From assembly GCA_009665115.1 (NCBI GenBank), contig WJXE01000016.1:1-16089 (forward strand): DNA of 16,089 nucleotides, written 5' to 3'. The first letter of the stretch is position 1, and the number at the start of each line of letters is the position of its first letter. The position numbers and the translations under genes were made by a program. Shown here one piece after another: positions 1 through 7,593 of the stretch. This stretch comes from Nitrosopumilales archaeon. GTDB lineage: Archaea; Thermoproteota; Nitrososphaeria; Nitrososphaerales; Nitrososphaeraceae. The notes beneath the pieces were generated by a model, which saw nothing but the letters and a program-made list of their open reading frames with translations, made no database searches and had not been told where the DNA came from.

Positions 1-41
1 TAGAGAGAACCCGTAACCTTCCCCGGGAGGAGAAACGAAGC

Positions 42-1412
42 TTGACTATCGCTAAACGTGTAGACAAAGAAAAACTGAGAGCAACTTATGCGAAGGCCAT
101 CGTAGATGATGTTGAAGTGGATATAGCCAATTGGCTGGTCGAACCCCCAGGGTTGTTTATGGGTAGAGGTCAGCACCCTCTCCGAGGAAGGTGGAAACCA
201 CGTGTAGGAGCTCAGGATGTTATACTTAATCTTGGAGAAGACGCTCTCGTGCCCGGAGGAACATGGCAGGATATCGTGCACGATCATTCGTCAACTTGGC
301 TTGCAACCTGGACAGAGAAATTGACGGGTAAAAGAAAGTACGTGTGGCTACATGACTCGGCTACACTTAGGCAGAATAACGAGAAAGAAAAATACGATAA
401 GGCCAACAAACTAGGAAAGCACATCAATAAAGTGCAAAGAGAAATTATCAACAGGATGCTCAGATCTACGGAAATTAATCAAAAGAAGATCGCTACCGTC
501 TCTTACCTCATATTTAAGCTTGCAATGAGGGTGGGTGATGAAAAAGATCCGGAAGAGTCTGATACTGTAGGCGCTTCAACTTTGAGAGTAGAACATATCA
601 AATTCCCAGAAAGTGATGGACAACAATTTATAGAGTTCAACTTCTTGGGCAAAGACAGCGTTCCATGGCAAAAAACCCTCTCTGTTGATTCTCAAGATAC
701 AAAGGGCCTTTACGACAATCTCAAGTTATTCATGAAGGGTAAACAGCCAGGCTCTCAGATTTTTGATGGAATCACTTCTAGTAAAGTTAATGCGTTCCTT
801 CGAAGCATTGATCCCAAAAGCGTACCGGGATTAACTGCTAAAGTTTTTAGAACTTTTATTACTACAAGAACAGTAAAGGAGGCACTAGCAAAGCCACCGA
901 TAAGGATCCATCAGAAGTCATCTGAAGCACAGAAAATCTATGTGGCCAGAATGGCAAATTTGACAGCCGCTATTACTTGCAACCACAAAAAAGGCATCGA
1001 TCCAAAAAATCCCGCCAGTAAAAAAGCAATAGAAAGATATGAAAATTCATTGCTGAAAAAGCAAGAAACGATCGAAAAGTTAAAGCGCGATATGGAAGCA
1101 AGAACATGGAAAACTGAAATTCAAAAGAATAGACTTGAGCAAAGATTAGAAAAGCTTGAAATGCAACTAAGACTACAGAAAAATACCCGCGATTACAACC
1201 TTGGCACATCTCTGAGAAACTACATTGATCCTCGGGTAATGAAGGCCTGGATGGCGTATGTTGGGCTTGACTGGAAAAAAATATACACGTCCACACTTCA
1301 GCGCAAGTTCAAGTGGGTTGAAGAATATCGCCTGAGAGAGTTAAGAGCATTCTATCCAAATGCAAAAGAAATGCAAGATAGAGCAGTAGAGGTAGTCCAA
1401 GAAGAGAGCTAA
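42..1412 (+). CDS. DNA topoisomerase IB (eukaryote-type)
   Basis: Relaxes positive and negative supercoils by cutting one strand through a 3'-phosphotyrosine link. All five catalytic residues of the eukaryotic Topo I family can be seen in family context: R163 (AMRVGDEK), K204 (FLGKDS), R270 (AKVFRT), H315 (CNHKKG) and the nucleophile Y394 (LRNYIDPR). Residues 30-60 match the start of the core domain (MGRGQHPLRGRWKPR), and 325-385 form a charged helical linker, probably a coiled coil, between core and tyrosine domain. At 456 residues it lacks the long N-terminal extension of the nuclear enzymes, as expected for the archaeal form. The start is TTG, 11 bases after a Shine-Dalgarno-like GGGAGG (25-30), and no ATG lies nearby. 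In Archaea this enzyme is typical of Thaumarchaeota and close relatives, so it is the best taxonomic marker here. The gene looks intact. Confidence 0.97.
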   Translation: MTIAKRVDKEKLRATYAKAIVDDVEVDIANWLVEPPGLFMGRGQHPLRGRWKPRVGAQDVILNLGEDALVPGGTWQDIVHDHSSTWLATWTEKLTGKRKYVWLHDSATLRQNNEKEKYDKANKLGKHINKVQREIINRMLRSTEINQKKIATVSYLIFKLAMRVGDEKDPEESDTVGASTLRVEHIKFPESDGQQFIEFNFLGKDSVPWQKTLSVDSQDTKGLYDNLKLFMKGKQPGSQIFDGITSSKVNAFLRSIDPKSVPGLTAKVFRTFITTRTVKEALAKPPIRIHQKSSEAQKIYVARMANLTAAITCNHKKGIDPKNPASKKAIERYENSLLKKQETIEKLKRDMEARTWKTEIQKNRLEQRLEKLEMQLRLQKNTRDYNLGTSLRNYIDPRVMKAWMAYVGLDWKKIYTSTLQRKFKWVEEYRLRELRAFYPNAKEMQDRAVEVVQEES

Positions 1413-1484
1413 CTTGGGCGGTGTTTAGTTCATTTCATATATCGCTTGGTCATACCGCAATTGTTTCATAAAAATTATTTCAAT

Positions 1485-2939
1485 ATGCCAAATATACGAA
1501 GAAAAAAAACGTATCTAGCTTGTGGAATAATCTTTAGTTTAGTATTAGTCATTATGGGCTCTGAAGAAAGAAATGTGCATTCATATTTGCAAACCAAGTC
1601 TGATAGGTATTCCATAAGTTCACTTTTTATTGCCCTGTTCTCAGACGGCACAGCATTAATAGAACAAGACGTAGTTCTCAATCCGTCTATACCCAACACG
1701 GTGGTTGCTCTGTATGGCAGGAGCGTTGATGGTCTAAATGTAATGGATTATAAAGGCAAGTCGGTCGGATACCAATCGGGTCAGCAGCCAGGGGAGGTGA
1801 TCTTAAACTCCTCCGGAATATCAAATGCCAGATTATCTTACGAAACTCCTGATCTTGTTAATAAGCAGGGGAGGACTTGGACCTTTTCGTTCAATTCCAC
1901 GACTGGTTTTTCCTTAAAACTACCTACGAATTCGACAATTATTGACTTGGGCAAACAATTTCCGGCGTCTGTCACGCAAATTGGAGAACAAGGATTACTT
2001 ACTTTTCATCCAGGTCATGTTCAAATTAGCTACGTAATTGGATATTTGGGTACGGAAGCTCAGTCGAGCGCGAGTATCGAATCTGCAGTTATTGCAATCC
2101 AGGATGCTAGGAACAGATATCCAAGAATAATAACGGCAGATGCACAAAACCTACTGCAACAGGCATTAATGGCTAAAGCTAGCAAAAAATATTCAGACGC
2201 AGAAAAATTTAGCACCGCAGCGAACGATTTGACCATCAATATCACAAGAGACTACGTGGCCTCTCAAAATGCAATCGGAACAGGACAGCTGGAGGTGCAA
2301 AAAGCGGCTGAAATTGGGCACAATACTAGTGCAGCTAGAGCACTTCTTTCTCAGGCAGAAAATGAATTCTCTAAAGGTCACTACAGCCGCGTCAAAACGA
2401 TAGTCGATGAAGCGACCATATCTATCGGGAACAACGCTTCTAACCCATTTCCTGTCTATGCGATAATAGGAGGTATCGCGGTAGCAAGTACGGTTTCAGT
2501 TCTAGTACTTCGAAAAAAAATAATACACAAACTCTTGCGGGTTGAAATTGAGCATGATTCAGTTGGTGGCCCATTATCTGATGATTCATCTGACAGACGC
2601 CCTCCACCTCAGCCTTCGTCATTTCCAACGGCGTCGCCGCCAGCGCAAGAAGAGAAGGTTCTGCCTGTGCCCACAGCGGAACAAACTGACCTTTCCAGAG
2701 CAGTGATCCGAATTCTTGCCGAAAGGCCTCATCTTCGACCTGAGGACCAGCGTGTTCTCAAGTATTTGGCCGAGAAGGATGGTGCGGCGTTTGAGAGTGA
2801 AGTGCGGAACAAGTTTCTGTTACCAAAGACTACAATATGGCGATTGGTAAAGAGACTCGAAAGGGAGGAATTAATAGAGATAATGAAGGCAGGGGGACAG
2901 AATCTGATAAAGTTACGATTCGAAGGCGTAGAACGCTAG
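1485..2939 (+). CDS. Membrane-anchored winged-helix regulator (COG2512-like)
   Basis: Probable one-component regulator in which an outer domain senses and an inner winged helix binds DNA. Counting from ATG 1485 (484 residues): a basic start (RRKK) and hydrophobic segment at 9-25 (signal anchor); an outer part with a beta-rich stretch (about 30-190) and a helical stretch (about 195-315, Ala-rich with repeated 'A..KY.DAEKF' and 'A..EFSKGHYS' helical hairpins); a second membrane segment at 323-343 followed by RKK; a Pro/Ser-rich linker at 370-397; and a C-terminal winged helix at about 415-480 with recognition-helix-like TTIWRLVKRLERE. The layout resembles the archaeal COG2512 membrane regulators. 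An upstream in-frame TTG at 1446 would add 13 residues, but it lies before the start site predicted by the TATA-like TTCATATAT (1434-1442), so ATG 1485 is preferred. Ligand and targets are unknown. The gene is single, 72 bases after the Topo IB stop. Confidence 0.8.
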   Translation: MPNIRRKKTYLACGIIFSLVLVIMGSEERNVHSYLQTKSDRYSISSLFIALFSDGTALIEQDVVLNPSIPNTVVALYGRSVDGLNVMDYKGKSVGYQSGQQPGEVILNSSGISNARLSYETPDLVNKQGRTWTFSFNSTTGFSLKLPTNSTIIDLGKQFPASVTQIGEQGLLTFHPGHVQISYVIGYLGTEAQSSASIESAVIAIQDARNRYPRIITADAQNLLQQALMAKASKKYSDAEKFSTAANDLTINITRDYVASQNAIGTGQLEVQKAAEIGHNTSAARALLSQAENEFSKGHYSRVKTIVDEATISIGNNASNPFPVYAIIGGIAVASTVSVLVLRKKIIHKLLRVEIEHDSVGGPLSDDSSDRRPPPQPSSFPTASPPAQEEKVLPVPTAEQTDLSRAVIRILAERPHLRPEDQRVLKYLAEKDGAAFESEVRNKFLLPKTTIWRLVKRLEREELIEIMKAGGQNLIKLRFEGVER

Positions 2940-3026
2940 GAGTACGATCTATCAATATGCATTCATGATTTCGCTCGAAGCCAATGCTTAATTAGTCCCC
3001 TTGATATATTGTGACACAAAAGAGCG

Positions 3027-3278
3027 ATGCCTACAGCCTACGTGCTAATTAATTGTGATATAAGCCATAAAACAGAAGTCATAAAGGAGCTTAGCCAACT
3101 ACCAGGGATTTTTGAGGTTGCAGAGGTGCATGGAGCATATGATATTTTGGTAAAGTTAAACCAGGGAAGCGTTGACGAGTTGAAAGAAACGATAAAGTGG
3201 CATCTCAAAAAGATTCCTGATATCAAGTCTACCGTTACGCTGATAGCAATTGAGAGTACCGACCCAGGTGTGTCATAA
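3027..3278 (+). CDS. Stand-alone Lrp/AsnC ligand-binding (RAM) domain protein
   Basis: The 83-residue protein is only the C-terminal alpha-beta sandwich of Lrp/AsnC regulators. It begins with the strand AYVLINCD, continues with a helix (TEVIKELSQLPGIFEV), the typical 'V.GAYDILVKL' strand at about 35-44, a second helix and the closing strand STVTLIAIE. No DNA-binding helix-turn-helix is present and there is no room for one, because the frame is closed upstream. Such small proteins form dimers and higher rings that bind amino acids or other small effectors, and may act by pairing with full-length Lrp proteins (family knowledge). ATG 3027 is supported by a TATA-like TTGATATATT at 3001-3010, giving a leaderless or nearly leaderless message. 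It converges on the UbiD gene with only 28 bases between the stops. Confidence 0.88.
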   Translation: MPTAYVLINCDISHKTEVIKELSQLPGIFEVAEVHGAYDILVKLNQGSVDELKETIKWHLKKIPDIKSTVTLIAIESTDPGVS

Positions 3279-3306
3279 TCTTGGAGACGAGTGTTGGAGT
3301 TACTAG

Positions 3307-4758
3307 CTAAGAGAATCCATATTTTTTCCAATTTCGGTCAACAACTGCCTTTGTTTCATCGTCTACCACAGCAAGTTGTTGAATTTCTCTGGCATATCCC
3401 TCTTCCTTCCACTTCGTAGTAGCATCAATTCCCAGTTTTGAGCCCAAATTTACTAAAGGTGATGCAGGATCTAGCGTATCGGTGGGTGCATTGTCGATCA
3501 CCATCGTGTCTCGTTTAGGATCGGATCTTGTAGTAATAGCCCATATTACTTCGTCTACGCTATGTACATTAATATCCGGATCAACTACAACAAATATTTT
3601 CGTAAGTGATAGCTGGCCCATACCCCACAGTCCCATCATTACTTTCTTCGCTTGGCCAGGATATCGTTTCTTTATGGAAATGACTGCTAAGCCCTGAAAC
3701 CAACCTGCAGCTGGCATCGCAAAGTCAACTACCTCTGGCTGAAATATCTGGATTAATGGCAAGAACGAGCGCTCAATAACTTTCCCTATGTACGCATCTT
3801 CAAGAACTGGTTTACCCACCACCGTAGTCAGGTAAATTGGGTCTTTTCTTTTCATTAGTCCAGTAAGTGTGAAGGTGGGAAAGGGCTCTGATGGGGTATA
3901 ATAGCCAGTATGATCACCGAATGGGCCTTCCATGCGAATATCGTCAGGATCCACATATCCTTCCAAAACAATTTCGGCGTTAGCAGGAACCTCCAAATCA
4001 ACCGTGTTGCATCTTACGAGTTTAACTCCTTTCTTTCTCATAATACCGGAAAAAAGGAATTTATCTATTCCTTCTGGAACAGGCGCGACCGCGGCAAGAA
4101 CAGTTGCAGGATCAGCGCCTATAATGATGGCAACTTCAATTGGTTTTCTTTGCTCCTTTGTTATTTCATAATGCAGTGCACCACGCTTATGCGTCTGCCA
4201 GTGAATTAGGGCTTTTTTGTCGCCGATAATCTGAATTCTATAAACACCTAGGTTTCGAATACCTGTGTTGGGATGCCTCGTAACAGTTACCCCGAAGGTG
4301 ATGAATTTGCCGGCATCACTCGGAAATGATTTGAGAACTGGCAGACAGTTTAGGTTAGCATCTTGTGTTTGCATTATTGTCTTAACTGGGCCCGATTCTG
4401 TATACCTCGGACCGTAGTCGGAGATTTCTGAGAGTTTAGGCAACATTTTGAGTTTATTCAGCATTCCGGACGGTAAACTTAGCTTAGTCAGCTCAACTAT
4501 ACGATTACCTATTTCTGTAAAGTCTTCTATCTCTAGAGCGATTTGCAGTCGTTTTATCGTCCCAAAGGCATTACCAAGAATAGGGATATCAGAGCCTTCT
4601 ACATTTTCAAAAAATACTGCGGGCTGATCTCTTGAATACATCAGCCGGCGCATAATTTCCGCGATCTCCAAATTAGGATTTACCTTCGTCTTTATCCGCT
4701 TTAATTCGCCAGCTCTATCCAAGGCTTCAGCATATTCTCCCAAGCTTTCGAACGGCAT
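3307..4758 (-). CDS. ubiD: UbiD-family prenylated-FMN-dependent decarboxylase
   Basis: Non-oxidative decarboxylase of the UbiD family, which uses prenylated FMN supplied by a UbiX partner (not in this window). It is close to E. coli UbiD over its full length (483 residues) and more like it than the short archaeal anhydromevalonate-phosphate type: 'RNLGVYR' at 168-174 (cofactor site, N169 the expected metal ligand), HWQ 186-188 and KR 191-192 at the cofactor, GADPAT 214-219, LEVPANAEIVLEGYV at 255-269, and EGPFGDHTGYY 277-287 with E277 and catalytic D282. The metal-ligand Glu of E. coli UbiD (E238) falls on K233 in my manual alignment. The likely role is decarboxylation of an aromatic quinone precursor (menaquinone in thaumarchaea), but a different aromatic substrate is possible. 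The start ATG lies 28 bases after a TATA-like CTTATCTAA (4782-4790, minus strand), so the message is probably leaderless. Confidence 0.92.
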   Translation of the reverse strand: MPFESLGEYAEALDRAGELKRIKTKVNPNLEIAEIMRRLMYSRDQPAVFFENVEGSDIPILGNAFGTIKRLQIALEIEDFTEIGNRIVELTKLSLPSGMLNKLKMLPKLSEISDYGPRYTESGPVKTIMQTQDANLNCLPVLKSFPSDAGKFITFGVTVTRHPNTGIRNLGVYRIQIIGDKKALIHWQTHKRGALHYEITKEQRKPIEVAIIIGADPATVLAAVAPVPEGIDKFLFSGIMRKKGVKLVRCNTVDLEVPANAEIVLEGYVDPDDIRMEGPFGDHTGYYTPSEPFPTFTLTGLMKRKDPIYLTTVVGKPVLEDAYIGKVIERSFLPLIQIFQPEVVDFAMPAAGWFQGLAVISIKKRYPGQAKKVMMGLWGMGQLSLTKIFVVVDPDINVHSVDEVIWAITTRSDPKRDTMVIDNAPTDTLDPASPLVNLGSKLGIDATTKWKEEGYAREIQQLAVVDDETKAVVDRNWKKYGFS

Positions 4759-4781
4759 GAGAACTATATCAAGGAGGAAGG

Positions 4782-4790
4782 TTAGATAAG
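4782..4790 (-). promoter_or_regulatory. Probable TATA box of ubiD
   Basis: CTTATCTAA on the minus strand, centred 28 bases before the ubiD ATG. That spacing puts the start of transcription at or next to the start codon, the common leaderless layout in this window. Confidence 0.45.
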
Positions 4791-4871
4791 TATTCTCTAG
4801 TTGGAACTAATATGATGTTCCCAATGGGGTCGAATTGACGATACTGTAGAACTAATCTGTTGTGCCTAGAA

Positions 4872-5076
4872 ATGACATCAGCCGATATCTCCAGCTCAGC
4901 TCGATTTATGAGTGGTTTTGCAGGTGGTTTACTCTCGGAGCAAGTTAGAAAGCTTGTTCATGAAAATGCTGGATTCTTCTAAATATGCTAAAGCAATTAA
5001 CTCGAAAGGGCGGCCTATTTCAACTGAGGCTTTAATTATGGCACTCTTGCTCTCGCAGCAGCAACTAAACGAATAG
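4872..5076 (+). pseudogene. Probable frameshifted small gene (or two overlapping micro-ORFs)
   Basis: Two protein-like frames overlap here. The first runs from ATG 4872 to TAA 4980-4982 (36 codons, with ARFMSGFAGGLLSEQVRKL). The second is in the next frame, open from 4912 with ATGs at 4960 and 4966, and ends at TAG 5074-5076 (ending YAKAINSKGRPISTEALIM plus a Leu/Gln-rich helix). A single-base shift near 4965 would join them into one helical protein of about 68 residues. I do not recognise it. No clear promoter stands in front. It could be a decayed gene, a sequencing error in a live small gene, or chance. Confidence 0.35.
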
Positions 5077-5502
5077 TTGTAGGGACTCGTTTCAAAACGC
5101 CTCCCTTGTACGAGGATCAGTAAGACGACGATTTCTTCATTGATAACTATTAGTAGATATTATACTAGTATGAAGGGTACAACTACTAGCCCCTATAAAA
5201 CAAAGTCGCAATTTCTCCACCCAAATCATTATTACAAAAAACAATGAAGCCCTAAAGAGATATGAAGAAGCATATTCATCCTTAGATGAGTAGAGTAGAA
5301 CAATATCTCCAAAGAATTGGACCCAAATTACTCTTTGTACCCATAGCGGGAGCTTGATTGGTCGCCAAAAAGATTGCAAAAAAAGTGGTATAATAATTGG
5401 TCTGTTTGTTCTGGCCCCTGCGAATATAGTATGTTAACGACTAATTCATGCAAGTCGGAATAACCTTAACCTACTGCTGCAATCGACGCAAATAGTATTA
5501 GG

Positions 5503-5703
5503 ATGCTATCGAATACCATTCTGCAGATCTCAAATAGTAACAGTTTGTGTCAGAAGTGGACCGTAGGTGAATATTATAATGACAGCATACCTCAAAATGG
5601 CACAGGTTTCTGGTATGTCAAATTACCCGGTGGTGATTTATTTAGGCCAGATTTACAGAAGATAACATTATGGATCCCCTACGTGAACAATAGGCGAGCA
5701 TAG
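5503..5703 (+). CDS. Doubtful 66-residue ORF
   Basis: An ATG-started frame of 66 codons in the long gap before tRNA-Ile. The product is polar at the front (SNSNS) and has an aromatic, possibly strand-forming second half (GTGFWYVKLPGGDLF, ITLWIPYV). It has one Cys, no membrane segment and no family I recognise. It lacks a Shine-Dalgarno sequence or a convincing TATA box. A run of six T (5719-5724) follows the stop by 15 bases and could end a transcript. It may be a real small gene, the tail of a decayed one, or chance. Confidence 0.2.
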   Translation: MLSNTILQISNSNSLCQKWTVGEYYNDSIPQNGTGFWYVKLPGGDLFRPDLQKITLWIPYVNNRRA

Positions 5704-5715
5704 TATTCGGCAAGC

Positions 5716-5747
5716 CTATTTTTTGTTGCATTTATCTGCAACGATAG
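5716..5747. terminator. T-run with GTTGCA hairpin
   Basis: GTTGCA (5725-5730), loop TTTATC, TGCAAC (5737-5742) form a perfect 6-bp stem. CTAT (5716-5719) and ATAG (5744-5747) could extend it around a bulge. Six T's (5719-5724) precede the stem on the plus strand. Archaeal terminators need mainly the T-run, so this could end plus-strand transcription from the doubtful ORF upstream. The hairpin's own role is unknown. Confidence 0.3.
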
Positions 5748-6015
5748 AAATGTGGTCATGCATACTCATTTCTGCTCCCATTAGAAATCCTTGTTGAATG
5801 TAAACAGACTAGCTGCTAATCACAACCTTGGCCCCCATTCGCGAGCGATGCTGTGGCCTTATCATATGCATTCGGTAGACAATTAGATGAGACACTCAAC
5901 TATAACTATCTACCATATCCTGCCACCAACCATGAACACAGGGCTGAGCTGAATATGTATCTAACATACATGATTCTAGCCATCTTCCATATGTAATATG
6001 CATACACGTACATGA

Positions 6016-6089
6016 TGGGCCGAAAGGGAGTTGAACCCTCGACCTTTCGATTATCAGTCGAACGCTCCACCAAGCTGAGCTATCGGCCC
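6016..6089 (-). tRNA. tRNA-Ile (anticodon GAU)
   Basis: On the minus strand the full cloverleaf reads: acceptor GGGCCGA paired with TCGGCCC, discriminator A, D stem GCTC/GAGC with GG in the loop, anticodon stem TTCGA/TCGAA around loop CTGATAA (anticodon GAT), variable loop AGGTC, and T loop TTCAACT. It decodes AUC and AUU. No intron is visible and CCA is not encoded, so it is added after transcription. A TATA-like CTTATTTT (6111-6118) lies about 25 bases before the 5' end. The partner synthetase gene, ileS, lies about 5.5 kb away in the same window. Confidence 0.97.
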
Positions 6090-6110
6090 CGTTGTCGCCT
6101 GAAATCTCTC

Positions 6111-6118
6111 AAAATAAG
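6111..6118 (-). promoter_or_regulatory. TATA box of tRNA-Ile
   Basis: CTTATTTT on the minus strand, centred about 25 bases before the tRNA 5' end, the normal archaeal spacing to a start site at the mature end of the tRNA. Confidence 0.55.
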
Positions 6119-6201
6119 TGTTATTTAATCGTGTGGCTCAGGACAGTACTGTAGTCTCCAAATGCATTTAAGAGCATCATGCTACCTAGATCGCGTGGTA
6201 G

Positions 6202-7020
6202 ATGGCTGAATCAATCAGCAATATAGCCATAATAACGAAAGCGAACAGCACTGAAGCCGAGGAAGCAGCTAGAAGAATTACAAGATTGGTCGCAAATCGA
6301 GCGCTTAATGTATATGCGGTGAGTCCGCTGACGATCGAAGATGGTCGACCGGTCGAAGCAGAAGATCTGGGAAAACTTGAACTTGACATTGTTTTTGCAA
6401 TAGGCGGGGATGGCACAACATTGAGAGCATTTAGATATATTCCACGGGAGACACCTTTATTGAGTGTTAATGTTGGTGGCAACAGAGGCATATTATCTGA
6501 AACAGGAATTGCATCTTTGGAAGAGTCTATAAATGCTATACTTCTAGGCCAGTACTTTCATGAACGCCGTATAAGAATACAGGCGTCTGTTGGGCAGAAG
6601 ATCTTTCCAGCAGCTTTAAATGACATCATGGTAACAAGGGTAAATCTGACAAGAACTCCACTGCTGTCCATAAAACTGATGGGCGATGTGATAGAGCAGC
6701 GGATGGATGGGATCATAATCTCTACTCCGACAGGATCAACAGGGCACTCGTTCTCAATCGGTGGTCCAGTTTTATATGAGAGGTTGGAATCGTTGCTCCT
6801 TTCCCCGATCGCGCCGATGAATAAAATGCCACGTTTGGTGCTTCCACCCGACGAAATCGAAGTTAAAAGCACGCACGATCTCAGCTTAGTAGTAGACGGA
6901 CAAGAAATATTCCCGATCGCCGCAGGCGAACCTCTGAAAATTTCTCGCCATCAGTATGACGCACGATTCATTCGTATTAGAAAAAGAGGTATGAGACAGA
7001 TTGTCAAGCTCGGATTTTAG
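6202..7020 (+). CDS. nadK: NAD kinase (ATP-NAD kinase)
   Basis: Phosphorylates NAD to NADP in the cytosol, using ATP or polyphosphate. The family signatures appear in order over 272 residues: GGDG 68-71 (phosphate-donor loop with the catalytic Asp), NVGGNRGILSE at 90-100, ND at 140-141, and TPTGSTGHSFSIGGP at 175-189 (NAD-binding motif, usually TPTGSTAY..S.GGP, here with GH for AY). D232-G in LVVDGQ belongs to the C-terminal beta sandwich. Length fits archaeal NAD kinases. ATG 6202 follows a TATA-like GCATTTAAGA (6164-6173), so the leader is at most a few bases. The 3' end overlaps the next gene by 20 bases, so the two are almost certainly co-transcribed. Confidence 0.95.
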   Translation: MAESISNIAIITKANSTEAEEAARRITRLVANRALNVYAVSPLTIEDGRPVEAEDLGKLELDIVFAIGGDGTTLRAFRYIPRETPLLSVNVGGNRGILSETGIASLEESINAILLGQYFHERRIRIQASVGQKIFPAALNDIMVTRVNLTRTPLLSIKLMGDVIEQRMDGIIISTPTGSTGHSFSIGGPVLYERLESLLLSPIAPMNKMPRLVLPPDEIEVKSTHDLSLVVDGQEIFPIAAGEPLKISRHQYDARFIRIRKRGMRQIVKLGF

Positions 7021-7510
7021 CGAATTCGTTTTGGACGCAAGTGCATTTTATGCTGGCATTCCGTTCCAGTCTGCAAAGAAATGCTTTACCACCAACGCAG
7101 TTTACAATGAAGTTAAGCACATCAGAAGATCTTACTCACCGTTAGAGGCGCTAATTGACGCAGGTAATTTGATAATTATAGAGCCTGAAAAAGCCTCGCT
7201 GAATAAAGTCATGGCTACAGCAAAAGAAACAGGTGATCGTCGCAAACTTTCATCGGCAGATATTTCAATAATTGCTCTTGCTCTTCAACTGAGGAAGACT
7301 TTGATTTCGGACGACTATGCTGTGGGAAATGTCGCAACATTCTTGAAAATCCCAGTCAAAACACTCGCCTTCAAGGGCATTAGTGAGTTGAGAACATGGG
7401 TCTCCTTTTGTAAGGCGTGCGGCCAGACGTACGAATCTTACATTAGCATGTGTAGAATATGTGGATCTCGACTCAGACAACGGTTTAGGGTGGTAAGTGA
7501 CAAAGTCTAA
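7001..7510 (+). CDS. nob1: Nob1-type 16S rRNA maturation endonuclease (PIN + zinc ribbon)
   Basis: Cleaves the 3' end of precursor 16S rRNA late in small-subunit assembly. The PIN nuclease domain fills residues 9-125, with acidic residues at the expected places: D12 (FVLDAS), E37 (YNEV), D87 (SADIS) and D104/D105 (ISDDYA). A C-terminal zinc ribbon follows with C137-x2-C140 and C151-x2-C154 and a basic tail. The length of 169 is usual for archaeal Nob1. The start is TTG 7001, the first possible start after an in-frame stop at 6992-6994. It overlaps the end of nadK and is preceded by AGAGGT (6985-6990), a good Shine-Dalgarno match with 10-base spacing. Translation is therefore probably coupled to nadK. 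Confidence 0.93.
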   Translation: MSSSDFSEFVLDASAFYAGIPFQSAKKCFTTNAVYNEVKHIRRSYSPLEALIDAGNLIIIEPEKASLNKVMATAKETGDRRKLSSADISIIALALQLRKTLISDDYAVGNVATFLKIPVKTLAFKGISELRTWVSFCKACGQTYESYISMCRICGSRLRQRFRVVSDKV

Positions 7511-7593
7511 CAGGGATGTTTCAGCACCTGCTTGTTGCGTTTCCAGGTTCAATTATCAAGACTAATCGGAATCTGTCAGTTCGTTCGATTTAG

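Larger units (their letters stand above)
4759..6015. other. 1.25-kb gap between ubiD and tRNA-Ile
   Basis: Holds no convincing intact gene. It contains a probable frameshifted small gene (4872-5076), a doubtful 66-codon frame (5503-5703), a T-run plus hairpin (5716-5747), several ATGCAT/CATATG palindromes (5756-6003), and otherwise A/T-rich sequence with frequent stops in all frames. From 5077 to 5502 I see nothing I can name. An 80-codon frame on the minus strand there (5137-5379) resembles nothing known and has no start signal. The gap abuts the 3' end of the tRNA gene, the usual side for integrated elements, but I found no copy of the tRNA end that could serve as the second attachment site. 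Confidence 0.5.

Noticed and set aside
1446..1484. TTG 1446 as start of the membrane regulator
   Set aside because: It lies before the transcription start predicted from the TATA-like site at 1434-1442. ATG 1485 leaves a normal signal anchor (MPNIRRKK plus hydrophobic core).
3910..4209. Plus-strand frames of 79-99 codons inside ubiD
   Set aside because: Antisense shadows of a well-supported gene, with no motif of their own.
3307..4758. ubiD as the anhydromevalonate-phosphate decarboxylase of the archaeal mevalonate pathway
   Set aside because: Full-length similarity, including EGPFGDHTGYY and the E. coli-like C-terminal part, points to the canonical UbiD branch and not the shorter archaeal type. 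It is not excluded by assay.
5137..5379. 80-codon frame on the minus strand in the long gap
   Set aside because: No start signal, no TATA box, aromatic- and hydrophobic-rich composition without pattern, and no family resemblance. It looks like chance in A/T-rich DNA.
6186..6872. Minus-strand frames of about 100 codons inside nadK
   Set aside because: Antisense shadows. The plus strand carries all NAD kinase motifs in order.
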